A stretch of DNA of 64,000 bases from Buchnera aphidicola (Brachycaudus tragopogonis) (GTDB lineage: Bacteria > Pseudomonadota > Gammaproteobacteria > Enterobacterales > Enterobacteriaceae): NCBI RefSeq assembly GCF_964059175.1, contig NZ_OZ060418.1:124001-188000 (forward strand), in the 5' to 3' direction. The notes below the pieces were generated by a model. The model was not told the origin of the DNA and made no database searches. It was given only the letters and a program-made list of their open reading frames with translations. This document shows positions 26,807 through 37,905 of the stretch, piece by piece; positions within the stretch are counted from its first letter, which is position 1, and each line of letters begins with the position of its first letter. Both the position numbers and the translations under genes were made by a program.

Positions 26807-29800
26807 TTAAAATAAATTTATTTTTTTATGCATTTCTTGAATTGATTTTACATTTTTAGTTGGTTTTTCATTTAAAGCCATAACAGTTGCAAACGCACCG
26901 TTTAAAGTTGTATCATAGTGTACTTTATATTGAAGAGCACTACGACATATTAATTTAGAATCTTTAAAGCCTTGATTACATGAGGTCGTATTAACAATAT
27001 AGGAATATTCTCCGTTTTTTAAACGATCTTGTATATGAGGACGTCCTTCATGCACTTTGTTTACAAGTCTAGATAAAATACCAGATTTTTTTAAAGCCAT
27101 AGATGTTCCTTTTGTTGCATCTATTTCAAATCCCAATTTTTTTAATTTAACAGCTAAATTTATAATATTATTTTTGTCATCATCTCTTACTGAAAGAAGA
27201 ATACGACCTGATTTTTTCATATTTGTATGTGCACCAAGCATGGCCTTAGAAAAGGCTTCTGAAAAGTTATTGCCAATACCCATAACTTCTCCTGTAGAAC
27301 GCATTTCTGGACCTAATATCGGGTCAACACCTTGAAATTTATCAAAAGGAAGAATTGCTTCTTTTACTGAAAAGTATGGAGGAACGATTTCTTTTGTAAA
27401 ACCTTGCTCTAATAGTGTTTTTCCATACATGACTCGTACAGCAATTTTTGCTAATGCAAGTCCTGTTGCTTTTGAAACAAATGGAACTGTTCTTGCTGCT
27501 CTTGGATTTACTTCAATAATGTATATTTTATTTTTTTTTATGGCAAATTGTACGTTCATTAATCCTTTTACAGATAATTCAAAAGCTAATTTTATTACTT
27601 GTTTTCTTATTTCATTTTGAATTTCATGAGTTAATGTATATGCTGGCAAAGAACATGCAGAATCGCCTGAATGAATTCCGGCTTGTTCGATATGTTCCAT
27701 AATACCGCCAATTAGAACTGTTTTTCCGTCGCATATAGCATCAACATCTACTTCTGTGGCATAGTCTAAATATTGATCTAATAAAATAGGAGTAACATTG
27801 TTTTCTTTTAAAATTATTTTAAAATAATTTTCTAAACCATATATATCGTAAACTATTTCCATAGCTCTACCACCTAATACATAAGATGGTCTTACCATAA
27901 TAGGATAACCAATTATTTTCGCTTTTTTAATAGCTTGATCTAAAGTTAAAACTGTTGCATTTAAAGGTTGTTTTAATTTTAATTTTTTTACGGTTTTTTG
28001 AAAACGATTTCGATCTTCTGCATTGTCAATAGAATCAGGACTAGTTCCAATAATAGGTATGCCTTCTTTTTCAAATTGACGAGCTAATTTCAGTGGTGTT
28101 TGTCCGCCATATTGAATAATAATACCTTTAGGTTTTTCTATTCTTACAATTTCTAAAACATTTTCTAACGTAATAGGTTCAAAATATAATCTATCTGATA
28201 TATCATAGTCCGTAGATACTGTTTCAGGGTTGCAATTAATCATAATTGCTTCAAAACCATCTTCTCGTAAAGCTTGAGCTGCATGTACACAGCAATAATC
28301 AAATTCTATACCCTGTCCTATTCTATTAGGACCACCACCTAATATAATTATCTTTTTATCATTTTTATTTGGATAAGATTCACATTCATCTTCCCATGTT
28401 GAATACATATATGCTGTTTCTGTTGAAAACTCTGCAGAGCATGTATCAATTCTTTTATATACAGGATGCAAATTTAATGTATAACGTAGTTTTCTTATTT
28501 CACTTTCTGTTTTTTGAGTAAGTGTTGCAATACGTTGATCAGAAAAACCTTTTCTTTTAATAAAATAAAAGAAATCATATTTTAATCCAATAAATTTATT
28601 ATCGATAATTTTATTTTCTAAGAATATAAGTTCTTGAATTTGAATAAGAAACCATGGATCAATAGATGTTAATTCAAAAACATCATCCACAGACATACCA
28701 GCACGAAATGCATCACCTATATACCAAAGACGTTCAGAACCTGCCTCTTTTAATTCATATTTAATTTTGATTAAATATTCTGGATCTGAAGAAGATATTT
28801 TTGAATCAAATCCACTAGAACCAACTTCTAATCCACGAATAGCTTTTTGTATAGATTCTTGAAAAGTACGACCTATTGCCATTACTTCTCCTACAGATTT
28901 CATCTGTGTAGTTAATCTATCGTTACATCCTGGAAATTTTTCAAAATTAAATCTAGGTATTTTTGTGACTATATAATCTATCGATGGTTCAAATGATGCG
29001 GTAGTATTTGTCCCTGTAATATCGTTGGCGAGTTCATCTAGTGTATATCCTACGGCTAATTTAGCAGCAATTTTAGCAATTGGGAATCCAGTTGCTTTAG
29101 ATGCTAGTGCAGAAGAACGAGAAACTCTAGGATTCATTTCAATAACAATCATTCTACCGTCTTTTGGATTAATTGCGAATTGTACATTAGAACCACCAGT
29201 TTCTACACCTATTTCTCTTAAAATTGACATAGAAGCATTTCTCATAACTTGATATTCTTTATCAGTTAGAGTTTGCGCAGGGGCTACGGTAATAGAATCA
29301 CCTGTATGAATACCCATAGGGTCTAAATTTTCGATTGAACAAACAATAATACAATTATTATTTTTATCCCGTACGACTTCCATTTCGTATTCTTTCCAAC
29401 CTATTAGAGACTCATCAATTAAAAGTTCTGTATTAGGAGATAACTTTAGTCCTCGTTCACAAATTTCTTCGAATTCTTCATGATTATATGCGATTCCCCC
29501 TCCATTGCCGCCCATAGTAAAAGAAGGTCGAATAATACATGGAAATCCTACATTTTTTAATACTGAAAAAGCTTGTTTGATACTATGTGCAATACCACAT
29601 TTTGCAGTTTCTAAACCTAATTTTTTCATGGATTTTTCAAATAACTTTCTATTTTCAGCTTTTTTAATAGCATCAACTGTAGCACCTATTATTTGAACAT
29701 TAAATAATTTTAAAATACCTTTTTTATCTAATTCTAAAGCACAATTGAGAGCTGTTTGTCCCCCCATTGTTGGTAATAATGCATTTGGTTTTTCTTTTTT

Positions 29801-30034
29801 AATAATTTTTTCTACTATTTTCCAATGAATAGGCTCAATATATGTAGCATCAGCCATTCCGGGATCAGTCATAATTGTCGCAGGATTAGAATTAACAAGA
29901 ATAATTCTATAACCCTCTTCTTTTAAAGCTTTACAAGCTTGTGCACCTGAATAATCAAATTCACATGCTTGTCCAATAACTATTGGTCCTGCTCCAAGAA
30001 TTAAAATTGATTTTATATCAGTAGATTTAGGCAT
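26807..30034 (-). CDS. carB: Carbamoyl-phosphate synthase large subunit
   Basis: Makes carbamoyl phosphate from ammonia (supplied by CarA), bicarbonate and two ATP, feeding arginine and pyrimidine synthesis; 1075 residues (E. coli 1073). It contains two homologous ATP-grasp halves (about 1-400 and 550-935), each with a [12 protein letters not shown] or [10 protein letters not shown] start and an NPRxSR or [10 protein letters not shown] block, an oligomerisation linker, and a C-terminal allosteric domain (about 936-1075). The allosteric domain keeps [18 protein letters not shown] and [19 protein letters not shown], so ornithine/UMP control may persist. It follows carA by 17 bases. Confidence 0.98.
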   Translation of the reverse strand: MPKSTDIKSILILGAGPIVIGQACEFDYSGAQACKALKEEGYRIILVNSNPATIMTDPGMADATYIEPIHWKIVEKIIKKEKPNALLPTMGGQTALNCALELDKKGILKLFNVQIIGATVDAIKKAENRKLFEKSMKKLGLETAKCGIAHSIKQAFSVLKNVGFPCIIRPSFTMGGNGGGIAYNHEEFEEICERGLKLSPNTELLIDESLIGWKEYEMEVVRDKNNNCIIVCSIENLDPMGIHTGDSITVAPAQTLTDKEYQVMRNASMSILREIGVETGGSNVQFAINPKDGRMIVIEMNPRVSRSSALASKATGFPIAKIAAKLAVGYTLDELANDITGTNTTASFEPSIDYIVTKIPRFNFEKFPGCNDRLTTQMKSVGEVMAIGRTFQESIQKAIRGLEVGSSGFDSKISSSDPEYLIKIKYELKEAGSERLWYIGDAFRAGMSVDDVFELTSIDPWFLIQIQELIFLENKIIDNKFIGLKYDFFYFIKRKGFSDQRIATLTQKTESEIRKLRYTLNLHPVYKRIDTCSAEFSTETAYMYSTWEDECESYPNKNDKKIIILGGGPNRIGQGIEFDYCCVHAAQALREDGFEAIMINCNPETVSTDYDISDRLYFEPITLENVLEIVRIEKPKGIIIQYGGQTPLKLARQFEKEGIPIIGTSPDSIDNAEDRNRFQKTVKKLKLKQPLNATVLTLDQAIKKAKIIGYPIMVRPSYVLGGRAMEIVYDIYGLENYFKIILKENNVTPILLDQYLDYATEVDVDAICDGKTVLIGGIMEHIEQAGIHSGDSACSLPAYTLTHEIQNEIRKQVIKLAFELSVKGLMNVQFAIKKNKIYIIEVNPRAARTVPFVSKATGLALAKIAVRVMYGKTLLEQGFTKEIVPPYFSVKEAILPFDKFQGVDPILGPEMRSTGEVMGIGNNFSEAFSKAMLGAHTNMKKSGRILLSVRDDDKNNIINLAVKLKKLGFEIDATKGTSMALKKSGILSRLVNKVHEGRPHIQDRLKNGEYSYIVNTTSCNQGFKDSKLICRSALQYKVHYDTTLNGAFATVMALNEKPTKNVKSIQEMHKKINLF

Positions 30035-30051
30035 TTTTTTTCCCTAATTAA

Positions 30052-31200
30052 TTACTGAGTTTTATTTTTTTGATGAATGATTAATTGAATAAAATGATCA
30101 AATAAAGAAGAAGCGTCATGTGGTCCTGGACTAGCTTCTGGATGTCCTTGAAAACTAAAAGCTAATTTATTTATTAAAGATAATCCTTGTAACGTACCAT
30201 CAAAAAGAGAACTATGTGTAATTTTTATATTATTTGGCATGTTTTTATTGTCTACAGTAAAACTATGATTTTGAGATGTAATAATAACTCTATTAGTTTT
30301 TATTTCTTTTACTGGATGATTGCCTCCATGATGTCCAAATTTCATTTTTACGATTTTAGCTCCACTAGCTAAAGCAAGTAATTGATGTCCTAAACATATT
30401 CCAAAAATAGGAATATTAATTTTTAAAAAGTATTGAATAGCTTTAATGGCATAATGACAAGGCCTTGGATCGCCTGGTCCATTAGACAAAAAAATTCCAT
30501 CTGGAAGTAGATTTAATACTGTTTTCGGATCAGTAGAAGCAGGAACAATTGTTAAATAACAGCCTCTATCTACCAGCATACGTAATATGTTTCTCTTAAC
30601 ACCAAAATCATATACAACAACGTGAAATAAAGATTTTTCTTTTTTAATAGAAAAGAATTTTTTTTTATTAAGCAGAAAACTGCCTTCGCTCCAATTATAA
30701 ACAAATTTAGTAGATACTTTTTTTGCTAAATCTAATCCTTGTAAGCTTAAAAAATTTTTAGCATTTTTATGTGCGATAGAATAATTTTCTTCTTTATCTT
30801 CTATAATACATCCATTTTGAGAACCTTTTATACGCAAAATACGGGTCAGTTTTCTGGTATCAATATCAGATATTGCAACAATGTTATTTTCTTTTAAATA
30901 AGAAGAAAAATTCTTTTTATTTCGGTAATTGCTTGCAATTGGTGACAAATCACGAATAATAAGTCCTTTAGCATGAATTTTAGATGATTCTTCATCATTA
31001 GAATTAGTTCCAACGTTTCCAATATGGGGATGAGTTAATGTTATAATTTGATGTGAATAAGAAGGATCAGTGATTATTTCTTGATAACCAGTTATTGATG
31101 TATTAAATACAACTTCACCTACAGTTATTCCTTGTGCTCCAATAGCTCGTCCGTGAAATCTAGTCCCGTCTTCTAAAACTAGTACTGCTAATTGGCTCAA
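30052..31200 (-). CDS. carA: Carbamoyl-phosphate synthase small subunit (UUG start)
   Basis: Glutaminase subunit of carbamoyl-phosphate synthase; 382 residues from the chosen start, equal to E. coli. The class I amidotransferase nucleophile is in [16 protein letters not shown], and the His-Glu pair is in [13 protein letters not shown]. The start was set at the TTG (31200-31198), with GGAGG 5 bases before it. The frame extends to an ATG at 31212, but that ATG overlaps the ribosome site and would add four residues absent from E. coli, whose carA also starts with UUG. Upstream, 31213-31310 is AT-rich and I could not recognise ARG boxes with confidence. Confidence 0.95.
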   Translation of the reverse strand: MSQLAVLVLEDGTRFHGRAIGAQGITVGEVVFNTSITGYQEIITDPSYSHQIITLTHPHIGNVGTNSNDEESSKIHAKGLIIRDLSPIASNYRNKKNFSSYLKENNIVAISDIDTRKLTRILRIKGSQNGCIIEDKEENYSIAHKNAKNFLSLQGLDLAKKVSTKFVYNWSEGSFLLNKKKFFSIKKEKSLFHVVVYDFGVKRNILRMLVDRGCYLTIVPASTDPKTVLNLLPDGIFLSNGPGDPRPCHYAIKAIQYFLKINIPIFGICLGHQLLALASGAKIVKMKFGHHGGNHPVKEIKTNRVIITSQNHSFTVDNKNMPNNIKITHSSLFDGTLQGLSLINKLAFSFQGHPEASPGPHDASSLFDHFIQLIIHQKNKTQ

Positions 31201-31205
31201 AACAT

Positions 31206-31210
31206 CCTCC
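31206..31210 (-). promoter_or_regulatory. Shine-Dalgarno deciding the carA start
   Basis: GGAGG on the minus strand, 5 bases before TTG at 31200. It overlaps the only competing ATG (31212), which therefore cannot use it. Confidence 0.75.
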
Positions 31211-31310
31211 ATTACAAAAGTATTTTTTTTAGTTTAACTAAAATTAATATTTTTGTCTATTATGATAATAAACATTTATACATTTTTGAATATTATATTA
31301 TATTAATTTG

Positions 31311-32117
31311 TTACTTAAATGATAGTACATCTTTCATGTCAAATAAACCTATCTTTTTTTTATGTAGCCATATTGCAGATTGTATAGCACCTTTAGCAAA
31401 ACAAATTCTATTTGATGCGGTATGAGTTATCTTTATTTCCTCACCAGAACTAGAAAACATTACAGTATGCTTTCCTACAATTTCACCTGCACGTACAATA
31501 GAAAAACCAATTTTTTTTGCTTCTCTAATTCCAGTTATTCCTTGTTTATAGTATATAGAATGTTTTTTTAAATTCCAATTCATAACTTTTGATATTACTT
31601 TTCCTATTGATAATGCTGTACCTGAAGGCGCGTCTATTTTGTTTCGATGATGAAAATCTATAATATCAATATCAGAATTTTCTCCTATAATCTTTGTGGT
31701 TTGTTCAACTAATTGAAATAGTAAATTTATTCCTATACTAAAATTTGATGACATAATTATACCAGTCTTTTTAGAATACATTTCTATAGTATGCATTTCT
31801 TCTTCTGAAAAACCAGTAGTACCAATAACAATGTTTTTTTTAAATTTACCACAATATTTTAAGTAATGTAATGTAGCATTAGGATTTGTAAAATCAATTA
31901 AAACGTCAAAATCTTTGTTTATTTTATTAGTTGCAAGAACACCTATTTTTCCTATTCCGAGAGAATCTCCAATATCTTGATTGATGAGTGGATGATTTTT
32001 TTCCACTAATGCTAGTGTTAAACATGTATGTTGATTTTTTTTTATTTCTTTAATAAGTGTTTGGCCCATTCTCCCCATAGGACCAGTAATAGCAATACGA
32101 GTGATTGTTTTATTCAT
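31311..32117 (-). CDS. dapB: 4-hydroxy-tetrahydrodipicolinate reductase
   Basis: NAD(P)H-dependent step of the diaminopimelate/lysine pathway, supplying peptidoglycan and the essential amino acid lysine to the host; 268 residues (E. coli 273). The nucleotide-binding loop is ITGPMGRMGQ. The catalytic DFHHRNKIDAPSGTAL contains the conserved HH pair and lysine. It overlaps the end of ispH by 8 bases, so translation is probably coupled. carA lies 110 bases downstream. In E. coli the gene lies between rihC and carA. Confidence 0.97.
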   Translation of the reverse strand: MNKTITRIAITGPMGRMGQTLIKEIKKNQHTCLTLALVEKNHPLINQDIGDSLGIGKIGVLATNKINKDFDVLIDFTNPNATLHYLKYCGKFKKNIVIGTTGFSEEEMHTIEMYSKKTGIIMSSNFSIGINLLFQLVEQTTKIIGENSDIDIIDFHHRNKIDAPSGTALSIGKVISKVMNWNLKKHSIYYKQGITGIREAKKIGFSIVRAGEIVGKHTVMFSSSGEEIKITHTASNRICFAKGAIQSAIWLHKKKIGLFDMKDVLSFK

Positions 32118-33084
32118 TGTTTTTTTTCTCAGTTTTATCTAAAAATTTTTTTATAGATAATAGTTGTTTAGGTATTTTAAAAACTGTTGTTTCCTTAGTT
32201 CCTATCATTTCTATTGTTTGATTAGCGCCTAGTTTTTTTAAATATTGAATGACTTCTGTAACTAATATTTCTGGTGCAGAAGCACCAGCGGTAATACCGA
32301 TATAATTAATATTTTTTAACCATTTTTTTTTAATGTCAATAAAAGAATCAATAAGTTTTGTAAATGTTCCATTTTCTCTTCCTAATTCTGCTAGTCTATT
32401 AGAATTAGAAGAATTTTTTGATCCTACTACTAATATCATATCAGTTATTTTTGATAATTGATTAACTGCTTTTTGACGATTAGTTGTTGCATAACATATA
32501 TCTTCTTTAATAGGACCAGAAATGTTAGGAAATTTTTTCTTTAAAGCATAAATAATATTTTTGGTATATGAGATTGATAGAGTAGTTTGTGTAACAAAAT
32601 TTAATTTTTGATGACTTTTAATAGATAATTGATTCACATCTTCTATAGATTGAATAAGATATATTTTTCCATTTTTATTATCGTATTGTCCTATTGTACC
32701 CTCTACTTCAGGGTGACCTTTATGACCAATAAGAATTGTTTTTATACCCATTGAGCTAGATTTTGATACTTCTTTGTGCACTTTTGTAACTAAAGGACAA
32801 GTAGCATTTAAAATTGTTAACTTTTTTTTAATAGCTTCTTTTTGAACTTGTTTTGAGACTCCATGTGCTGAAAAAACAATTATAGAATAATCTGGAATTT
32901 GTGAAATTTCTTCAACAAAAATAACTCCTTTTCGACATAATTGATTTACTACGTATTGATTATGTACGAGCTCGTGCTTAATATATATTGTTCTTTTATA
33001 TATTTTTAATGCATTTTCAACTATTAAAATTGCTCTTTTAACACCCGCACAAAAACCTCTAGGATTGGCTAATATAATATTCAC
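32110..33084 (-). CDS. ispH: 4-hydroxy-3-methylbut-2-enyl diphosphate reductase
   Basis: Last enzyme of the MEP isoprenoid pathway, making IPP and DMAPP with a [4Fe-4S] cluster; 324 residues (E. coli 316). The three cluster cysteines are in NPRGFCAGVKRA, NATCPLVTKVH and DICYATTNRQ. GHKGHPEVEGTIGQ and the catalytic-loop region TQTTLS are intact. Together with ispE it shows that the MEP pathway is retained. In E. coli fkpB lies between lspA and ispH; here only 64 non-coding bases remain. Confidence 0.97.
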   Translation of the reverse strand: MNIILANPRGFCAGVKRAILIVENALKIYKRTIYIKHELVHNQYVVNQLCRKGVIFVEEISQIPDYSIIVFSAHGVSKQVQKEAIKKKLTILNATCPLVTKVHKEVSKSSSMGIKTILIGHKGHPEVEGTIGQYDNKNGKIYLIQSIEDVNQLSIKSHQKLNFVTQTTLSISYTKNIIYALKKKFPNISGPIKEDICYATTNRQKAVNQLSKITDMILVVGSKNSSNSNRLAELGRENGTFTKLIDSFIDIKKKWLKNINYIGITAGASAPEILVTEVIQYLKKLGANQTIEMIGTKETTVFKIPKQLLSIKKFLDKTEKKNNE

Positions 33085-33148
33085 TTTATGTCTCCATAAA
33101 TATTCATGTTAATAAGAATTGAATATTATGTAAAACTATTGAAGTCAT

Positions 33149-33622
33149 TTAATTTTTTGTTCGTATTAATATAAGAATACCAAAAAAAATACTGCAATCA
33201 GCTATGTTAAATGTAGCAAAGTGCCAATTTTTAATATGTATATCAATAAAGTCTATGACAAAACCATAAAAAGTACGATCTATTAAATTTCCAATTGCTC
33301 CTGCAATAATAAAAGAATAAGCTTTTATTTTATTTGATTCTTTTTTTTTAGATTTTATGATTATTCTTGCAATAACTAATATAGTTAACGTACTAATAAT
33401 TGATAGTAACCATCTTTTAGATTGTCCTTGAGTAGATAATAAACTAAATGCTACACCATAATTATGCGTATGAAATAAATTTAACATTGAAAAAATTTTT
33501 TGTGTATCATGTATTTTTGTATGATTTATAATCCACAATTTACTCATCATATCAATGATGACAACAATAATTATTATTATATAATTCCAGTGTTTATTCT
33601 CTTTTAAATGTTGTTTTTTCAT
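33149..33622 (-). CDS. lspA: Prolipoprotein signal peptidase
   Basis: Aspartyl protease of the inner membrane that removes signal peptides from diacylated lipoproteins; 157 residues (E. coli 164). Four hydrophobic helices are visible. The catalytic aspartates are in GNLIDRTFYGFVIDFIDIH and FNIADCSIF. The start overlaps the ileS stop by one base (TAATG), as expected for the conserved ileS-lspA pair. Its retention implies that some lipoproteins are still processed. Confidence 0.96.
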   Translation of the reverse strand: MKKQHLKENKHWNYIIIIIVVIIDMMSKLWIINHTKIHDTQKIFSMLNLFHTHNYGVAFSLLSTQGQSKRWLLSIISTLTILVIARIIIKSKKKESNKIKAYSFIIAGAIGNLIDRTFYGFVIDFIDIHIKNWHFATFNIADCSIFFGILILIRTKN

Positions 33623-36444
33623 TATACAAATATACGTTTTTCACCATTTCCGATTGTATTTAAAATACAGCGATTGCAGATATTACTATCGTGTATGTGA
33701 TTTTTAATATCAATAGAATAATGCCAACATCGTAAGCATTTTTGTTTTTCTACTTTTTCTAAAGATATTTTCAAATAAGAAATAGTTTTGCTTTTTTTTG
33801 TATTTTCAGGAGCTTTATCATAAAGTTTGACTGTTGCATTAGATGTTAAAAATATAAATTTTAATTCTTTTCCTAATAATTTTAATTTTTTTAATAATTC
33901 AGGTAAGACATATAATGTTACAGAAGCTTCCAGTGAATTATTAATATTTTTGTTCTTAATCTCTATTTCTATAAATTTATTTATTTCATTTTTAATATTT
34001 ATTATTTCATTCCAAAATTGATAATTAAACAAATCATCTTGTTCTAAATGGAATAGTTTATCAAACCATTCTTCTGTAAATACATATTGAGATTTTTTTT
34101 CTGGTAAATAATTCCAAATTTCATCCGCTGTAAAAGAGAGTATTGGTGCTATCCATCGTACCAATGAATTAATAATATAATACATAGCTGTTTGACAGCT
34201 ACGTCTTTCTTTGCTATTTGTTTTTAGAGTGTATTGTCTATCTTTTATAATATCAAGATAAAAAGAACCCATTTCCATAGAGCAGAAATACATCAAACGT
34301 TGAACTACTCCATGAAAGTTATAATTATTATAAAATTTAATAATTTCTTCTTGAACTATTTTAGTTTGGCCGATAGCCCATTTGTCTAAAAAAATCATTT
34401 CATCTTTATTTATTATGTGTTTTTTAGGTTCAAAATCATTTATATTTGCAAGTAAAAATCGTGCTGTATTTCTAATTCTACGATATGCATCTGATGAATT
34501 TTTTAAAATTTCTTCAGAAATAGAAATATCATTACAATAATTAGAAGATGCAACCCATAATCTTAAAATATCAGCACCTAATTTGTTAATTATATTGTTA
34601 GGACTTATAGTATTTCCAATAGATTTAGACATTTTTTGTCCTTTTCCATCAACTACGAATCCATGAGTTAATACTTCAGAATAAGGTGCTTTTCCAGAAA
34701 TTAATGTTGATATTATTAAAGAAGACATAAACCAACCTCTATGTTGATCTGAACCTTCTAAGTACATATCTGCATTATTTTTAGTATATTTTTTGTTTTT
34801 ATAATTTATTGAAGTATGTGTATTTCCTGATTCAAACCATACATCTAATATGTCTAATATTTGAATATATGATTGATATTTTTGACCTAGTATTTTTTTT
34901 AAATCTAAATTCCAACATACTTGTATTCCTTCTAATTCTACTTTTTTTGCTATTTTTTCCATTAACAATGAGTTTTGAGGATGGATTTTTCCTGTTTCTT
35001 TATTTATAAAAATTGACATTGGTACACCCCATCTTCTTTGTCTTGAAATGCACCAATCAGGTCTTTTTTTAATCATTTCTTTTATTCTAGATTCACCCCA
35101 TGTAGGTATCCAAAATACTTTTTTTATTTCTTGTAGAGATTGATTTCTTAATTTACATTGATCAATATTTATAAACCATTGAGGAGTAGCTCGATAGATA
35201 ATTGGAGTTTTATGTCTCCAACAATGTGGATAATTATGATTTAAATTTTCATGATGTAATAAAAGATCTTTGTCAATTAATAATTTTATAATAATTGGAT
35301 TGGCATTTAAAACATTTATACCATCTAACTTAGGGTGTGTATTAGAAACATAGTTACCATTAATATTTACTAAATGACTTGTTTTAATATTATATTTTTG
35401 GCTAACTATATAATCATCAGGTCCATGATCTGGTGCAGTGTGAACAGCTCCTGTACCAGATTCAAGATTAACGTGTTTTCCTAAAATTATAGGTAGATAG
35501 ACATTTTTTAAAAATGGATGTAAAAAGTTTATTTTTTCTAAAAATTTTCCTTTTATAGAGTTAATTGCTAGCCATTTTTTTATTTTTAATTTATTTAATA
35601 CATGAGGAACTAATGCCTCTGCTATAATAAAATATGATTTTTTAGTTTCTATTAATTGATATTGAAAATCTGGATGTATTGTAATTGCTTTACTAGATGG
35701 CAGTGTCCAAGGTGTTGTTGTCCATATAGGAAGATATATTTCTTTATTATTTAATTTAAAAGAATTAAATATTTTTTTTATAATTGAATTATTCTGACTT
35801 TTTAATGCCACTATAATTGAATCAGATTTTTTTTCAAAATATTCAATCTCTGCTTCAGATAATGAAGAAGAGCATTGTAGACACCAATATATAGGTTTAA
35901 AATCTTGATATAAGTATTTTTTTTCAATTATTTTTGATAGTGTTCTAATGATGTTTGCTTCATTTTTAAAATCCATTGTAAGATGAGGTTTTTCCCAATC
36001 ACCTATGACTCCTAGTCTTATAAAATCTTTTTTTTGTGCTTTAATTTGACTTTGTGCATATTTTCTGCATTTTTTTTGAAATTCTAAAGTAGATATTTTT
36101 TCATTTTTACAGATAATTAATTCTTCTACTTTTTGCTCAATGGGAAGTCCATGACAATCCCATGATGGAATAAAGGGTGCGTCAAATCCTGATATGTTTT
36201 TAGATTTTATAATAATATCTTTTAAAATTTTATTAACTGCATGTCCAATATGAATATTACCGTTGGCATATGGTGGTCCATCATGAAGAAAGAAAATTTT
36301 TTTTCCTTCTTTTTTTTTCCTAATTAATTGATATAGATGATTTTCATTCCAATTTTTTAAAATTTTTGGTTCTTTTTGTGAAAGATTGCCTCTCATAGAA
36401 AATTTTGTGGTAGGTAAGTTTAAAGTTTTTTTATAATTATTCAT
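33622..36444 (-). CDS. ileS: Isoleucyl-tRNA synthetase
   Basis: Class I synthetase, 940 residues (E. coli 938). HIGH is in [14 protein letters not shown] and KMSKS in [10 protein letters not shown]. The CP1 editing domain is intact: WTTTPWTLP carries the threonine-rich loop, and [16 protein letters not shown] carries the histidine and aspartate needed for hydrolysis of Val-tRNA-Ile. The C-terminal zinc-binding tail has C-x2-C twice (CLRCWH and CNRC). This contrasts with the eroded editing sites of ThrRS and PheRS in the same window. It lies between ribF (23 bases upstream) and lspA (overlapping). Confidence 0.98.
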   Translation of the reverse strand: MNNYKKTLNLPTTKFSMRGNLSQKEPKILKNWNENHLYQLIRKKKEGKKIFFLHDGPPYANGNIHIGHAVNKILKDIIIKSKNISGFDAPFIPSWDCHGLPIEQKVEELIICKNEKISTLEFQKKCRKYAQSQIKAQKKDFIRLGVIGDWEKPHLTMDFKNEANIIRTLSKIIEKKYLYQDFKPIYWCLQCSSSLSEAEIEYFEKKSDSIIVALKSQNNSIIKKIFNSFKLNNKEIYLPIWTTTPWTLPSSKAITIHPDFQYQLIETKKSYFIIAEALVPHVLNKLKIKKWLAINSIKGKFLEKINFLHPFLKNVYLPIILGKHVNLESGTGAVHTAPDHGPDDYIVSQKYNIKTSHLVNINGNYVSNTHPKLDGINVLNANPIIIKLLIDKDLLLHHENLNHNYPHCWRHKTPIIYRATPQWFINIDQCKLRNQSLQEIKKVFWIPTWGESRIKEMIKKRPDWCISRQRRWGVPMSIFINKETGKIHPQNSLLMEKIAKKVELEGIQVCWNLDLKKILGQKYQSYIQILDILDVWFESGNTHTSINYKNKKYTKNNADMYLEGSDQHRGWFMSSLIISTLISGKAPYSEVLTHGFVVDGKGQKMSKSIGNTISPNNIINKLGADILRLWVASSNYCNDISISEEILKNSSDAYRRIRNTARFLLANINDFEPKKHIINKDEMIFLDKWAIGQTKIVQEEIIKFYNNYNFHGVVQRLMYFCSMEMGSFYLDIIKDRQYTLKTNSKERRSCQTAMYYIINSLVRWIAPILSFTADEIWNYLPEKKSQYVFTEEWFDKLFHLEQDDLFNYQFWNEIINIKNEINKFIEIEIKNKNINNSLEASVTLYVLPELLKKLKLLGKELKFIFLTSNATVKLYDKAPENTKKSKTISYLKISLEKVEKQKCLRCWHYSIDIKNHIHDSNICNRCILNTIGNGEKRIFV

Positions 36445-36467
36445 TATTTTTTCTTTATTTTTTAATG

Positions 36468-37409
36468 TTAATGTTTATAAATTTTAAAATAGTTTTTAAC
36501 TATTAAAATATCTTGAAAAATCTGATTTTTTAATAATTCTTTTGAAGTAAAAATTTTTTCATCACGTATTTTTTTGTATAAAATTACTTCTATGTGTTTT
36601 CCATATAAATCTATGTTTTTATCGAATAAATAAACTTCAAGTACTCTGTTTTTTTCACAATCCATAAAACTAGGCTTAATCCCAATATTACATATTCCTA
36701 AACATATTTTATTAGAAAAATAATGAACTTTTACCGCATATACTCCATGAGTAAATAAAGATTTTTTTTTTAGAGATATATTTGCTGTTGGATAACCTAA
36801 AGTTCTTCCTCTAGCATATCCATGAACTACTCGACCGGAAATACTTAATAGACGCCCAAGAAGAAGAGAAGCTAACTTTATGTTGTTTTTAGATAATGCA
36901 ATTCTAATATTAGTACTACTAATTTTAATGTTGTTTTTATATAATGCTTTAATTTTTACAATCTGAAATTGATATTGATTTCTTAATTTTTCTAAAAGAT
37001 TAATGTCTCCGCTTCTTTTCACGCCAAATTTAAAGTCATCTCCTATTACTATAAATTTCATGTGTAGTTTATTTATCAGTATATTTATGATAAAATCTTC
37101 TGGACTTAAAGATTGAAAAGAACGATTAAATTTAATGCATAAAATTTTATCAATATTATAAAGTGAAATATGTTTTATTTTTTCTCGAAATGTTGTAATC
37201 CGCATTGGAGCATCATTATATCTTAAAAATTCTAATGGTTGAGGTTCAAACAAAATTACTATAGTCGGTATATTGTATTTTTTACTTATTTGATGTGCAC
37301 AAGAGAACAATTTTTGATGACCTAAATGTATTCCATCAAAATTACCAATAGTAACAACTGAATGCGAAATTATTTCTTTAATGTTATGAATACCTCGTAT
37401 AATCTTCAT
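36468..37409 (-). CDS. ribF: Bifunctional riboflavin kinase / FMN adenylyltransferase
   Basis: Makes FMN and FAD from riboflavin; 313 residues, as in E. coli. The N-terminal adenylyltransferase has [15 protein letters not shown] and the C-terminal kinase has [20 protein letters not shown] and GVYAVKV. Products serve complex I (NuoF FMN) and other flavoproteins. It is the first gene of the ribF-ileS-lspA-ispH-dapB-carA-carB run, divergent from rpsT across 168 AT-rich bases that must hold promoters for both. Confidence 0.96.
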   Translation of the reverse strand: MKIIRGIHNIKEIISHSVVTIGNFDGIHLGHQKLFSCAHQISKKYNIPTIVILFEPQPLEFLRYNDAPMRITTFREKIKHISLYNIDKILCIKFNRSFQSLSPEDFIINILINKLHMKFIVIGDDFKFGVKRSGDINLLEKLRNQYQFQIVKIKALYKNNIKISSTNIRIALSKNNIKLASLLLGRLLSISGRVVHGYARGRTLGYPTANISLKKKSLFTHGVYAVKVHYFSNKICLGICNIGIKPSFMDCEKNRVLEVYLFDKNIDLYGKHIEVILYKKIRDEKIFTSKELLKNQIFQDILIVKNYFKIYKH

Positions 37410-37577
37410 TTTTTAATTAGCCTTATCAATTCAATGAAGAAAATTATATATAAAGATATTTATTATTAAAAATATTATATATAATATTTTTAGTTTTAGT
37501 AAAAACATATTTTTTAGTATATTCATTAATATTATCTTTTCAAATAAATGTTTATTTTTTTAACTTAGAGGTGACAC

Positions 37578-37847
37578 TTGGCCAATATTAAATCTGCTAA
37601 AAAGGATGCGGTGACATCAGAAAAACGTCGGAAACAAAATACTAGTAGACGTTCCATGATTCGTACTTTTATTAAAAAAGTACGAATTGCTATTTTGTCT
37701 GGCAATATAAATACTGCACAGGATGCATTTAAGAAAATGCAACCTATTATTGATAGCCATGTAAATAAAGGGTTAATACATAAAAATAAAGCTGCGCGTT
37801 ATAAATCTAATTTATTATTTCAAATTAATAAGATGTGTAAAGATTAA
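37578..37847 (+). CDS. rpsT: 30S ribosomal protein S20 (UUG start)
   Basis: 16S rRNA-binding protein, 89 residues (E. coli 87). [20 protein letters not shown] at the start and [15 protein letters not shown] near the end are typical. The start is TTG at 37578, the same unusual codon used by E. coli rpsT, with GAGGTG a few bases upstream. UUG is part of S20 autoregulation in E. coli. It faces dnaJ convergently, with a bidirectional hairpin between. Confidence 0.97.
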   Translation: MANIKSAKKDAVTSEKRRKQNTSRRSMIRTFIKKVRIAILSGNINTAQDAFKKMQPIIDSHVNKGLIHKNKAARYKSNLLFQINKMCKD

Positions 37848-37861
37848 CATTTTATTAAAAT

Positions 37862-37895
37862 AGTATTGCCTCTAATTTAATTCAGAAGCAATACT
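37862..37895. terminator. Bidirectional terminator between rpsT and dnaJ
   Basis: AGTATTGC (37862-37869) pairs exactly with GCAATACT (37888-37895), and an inner TCT/AGA extends the stem after one mismatch. T-rich sequence follows on both strands. It lies between two convergent stops. Confidence 0.75.
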
Positions 37896-37905
37896 TTATA
37901 ATATC

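Noticed and set aside
27057-27335. Open frames opposite carB (also those opposite dnaK, ileS, glyS and nuoF)
   Set aside because: They lie wholly antisense to strongly conserved genes, show no family resemblance and reflect codon bias on the other strand.
31213-31310. Possible ArgR boxes upstream of carA
   Set aside because: The ARG box consensus is almost all A and T, so apparent matches here are expected by chance.
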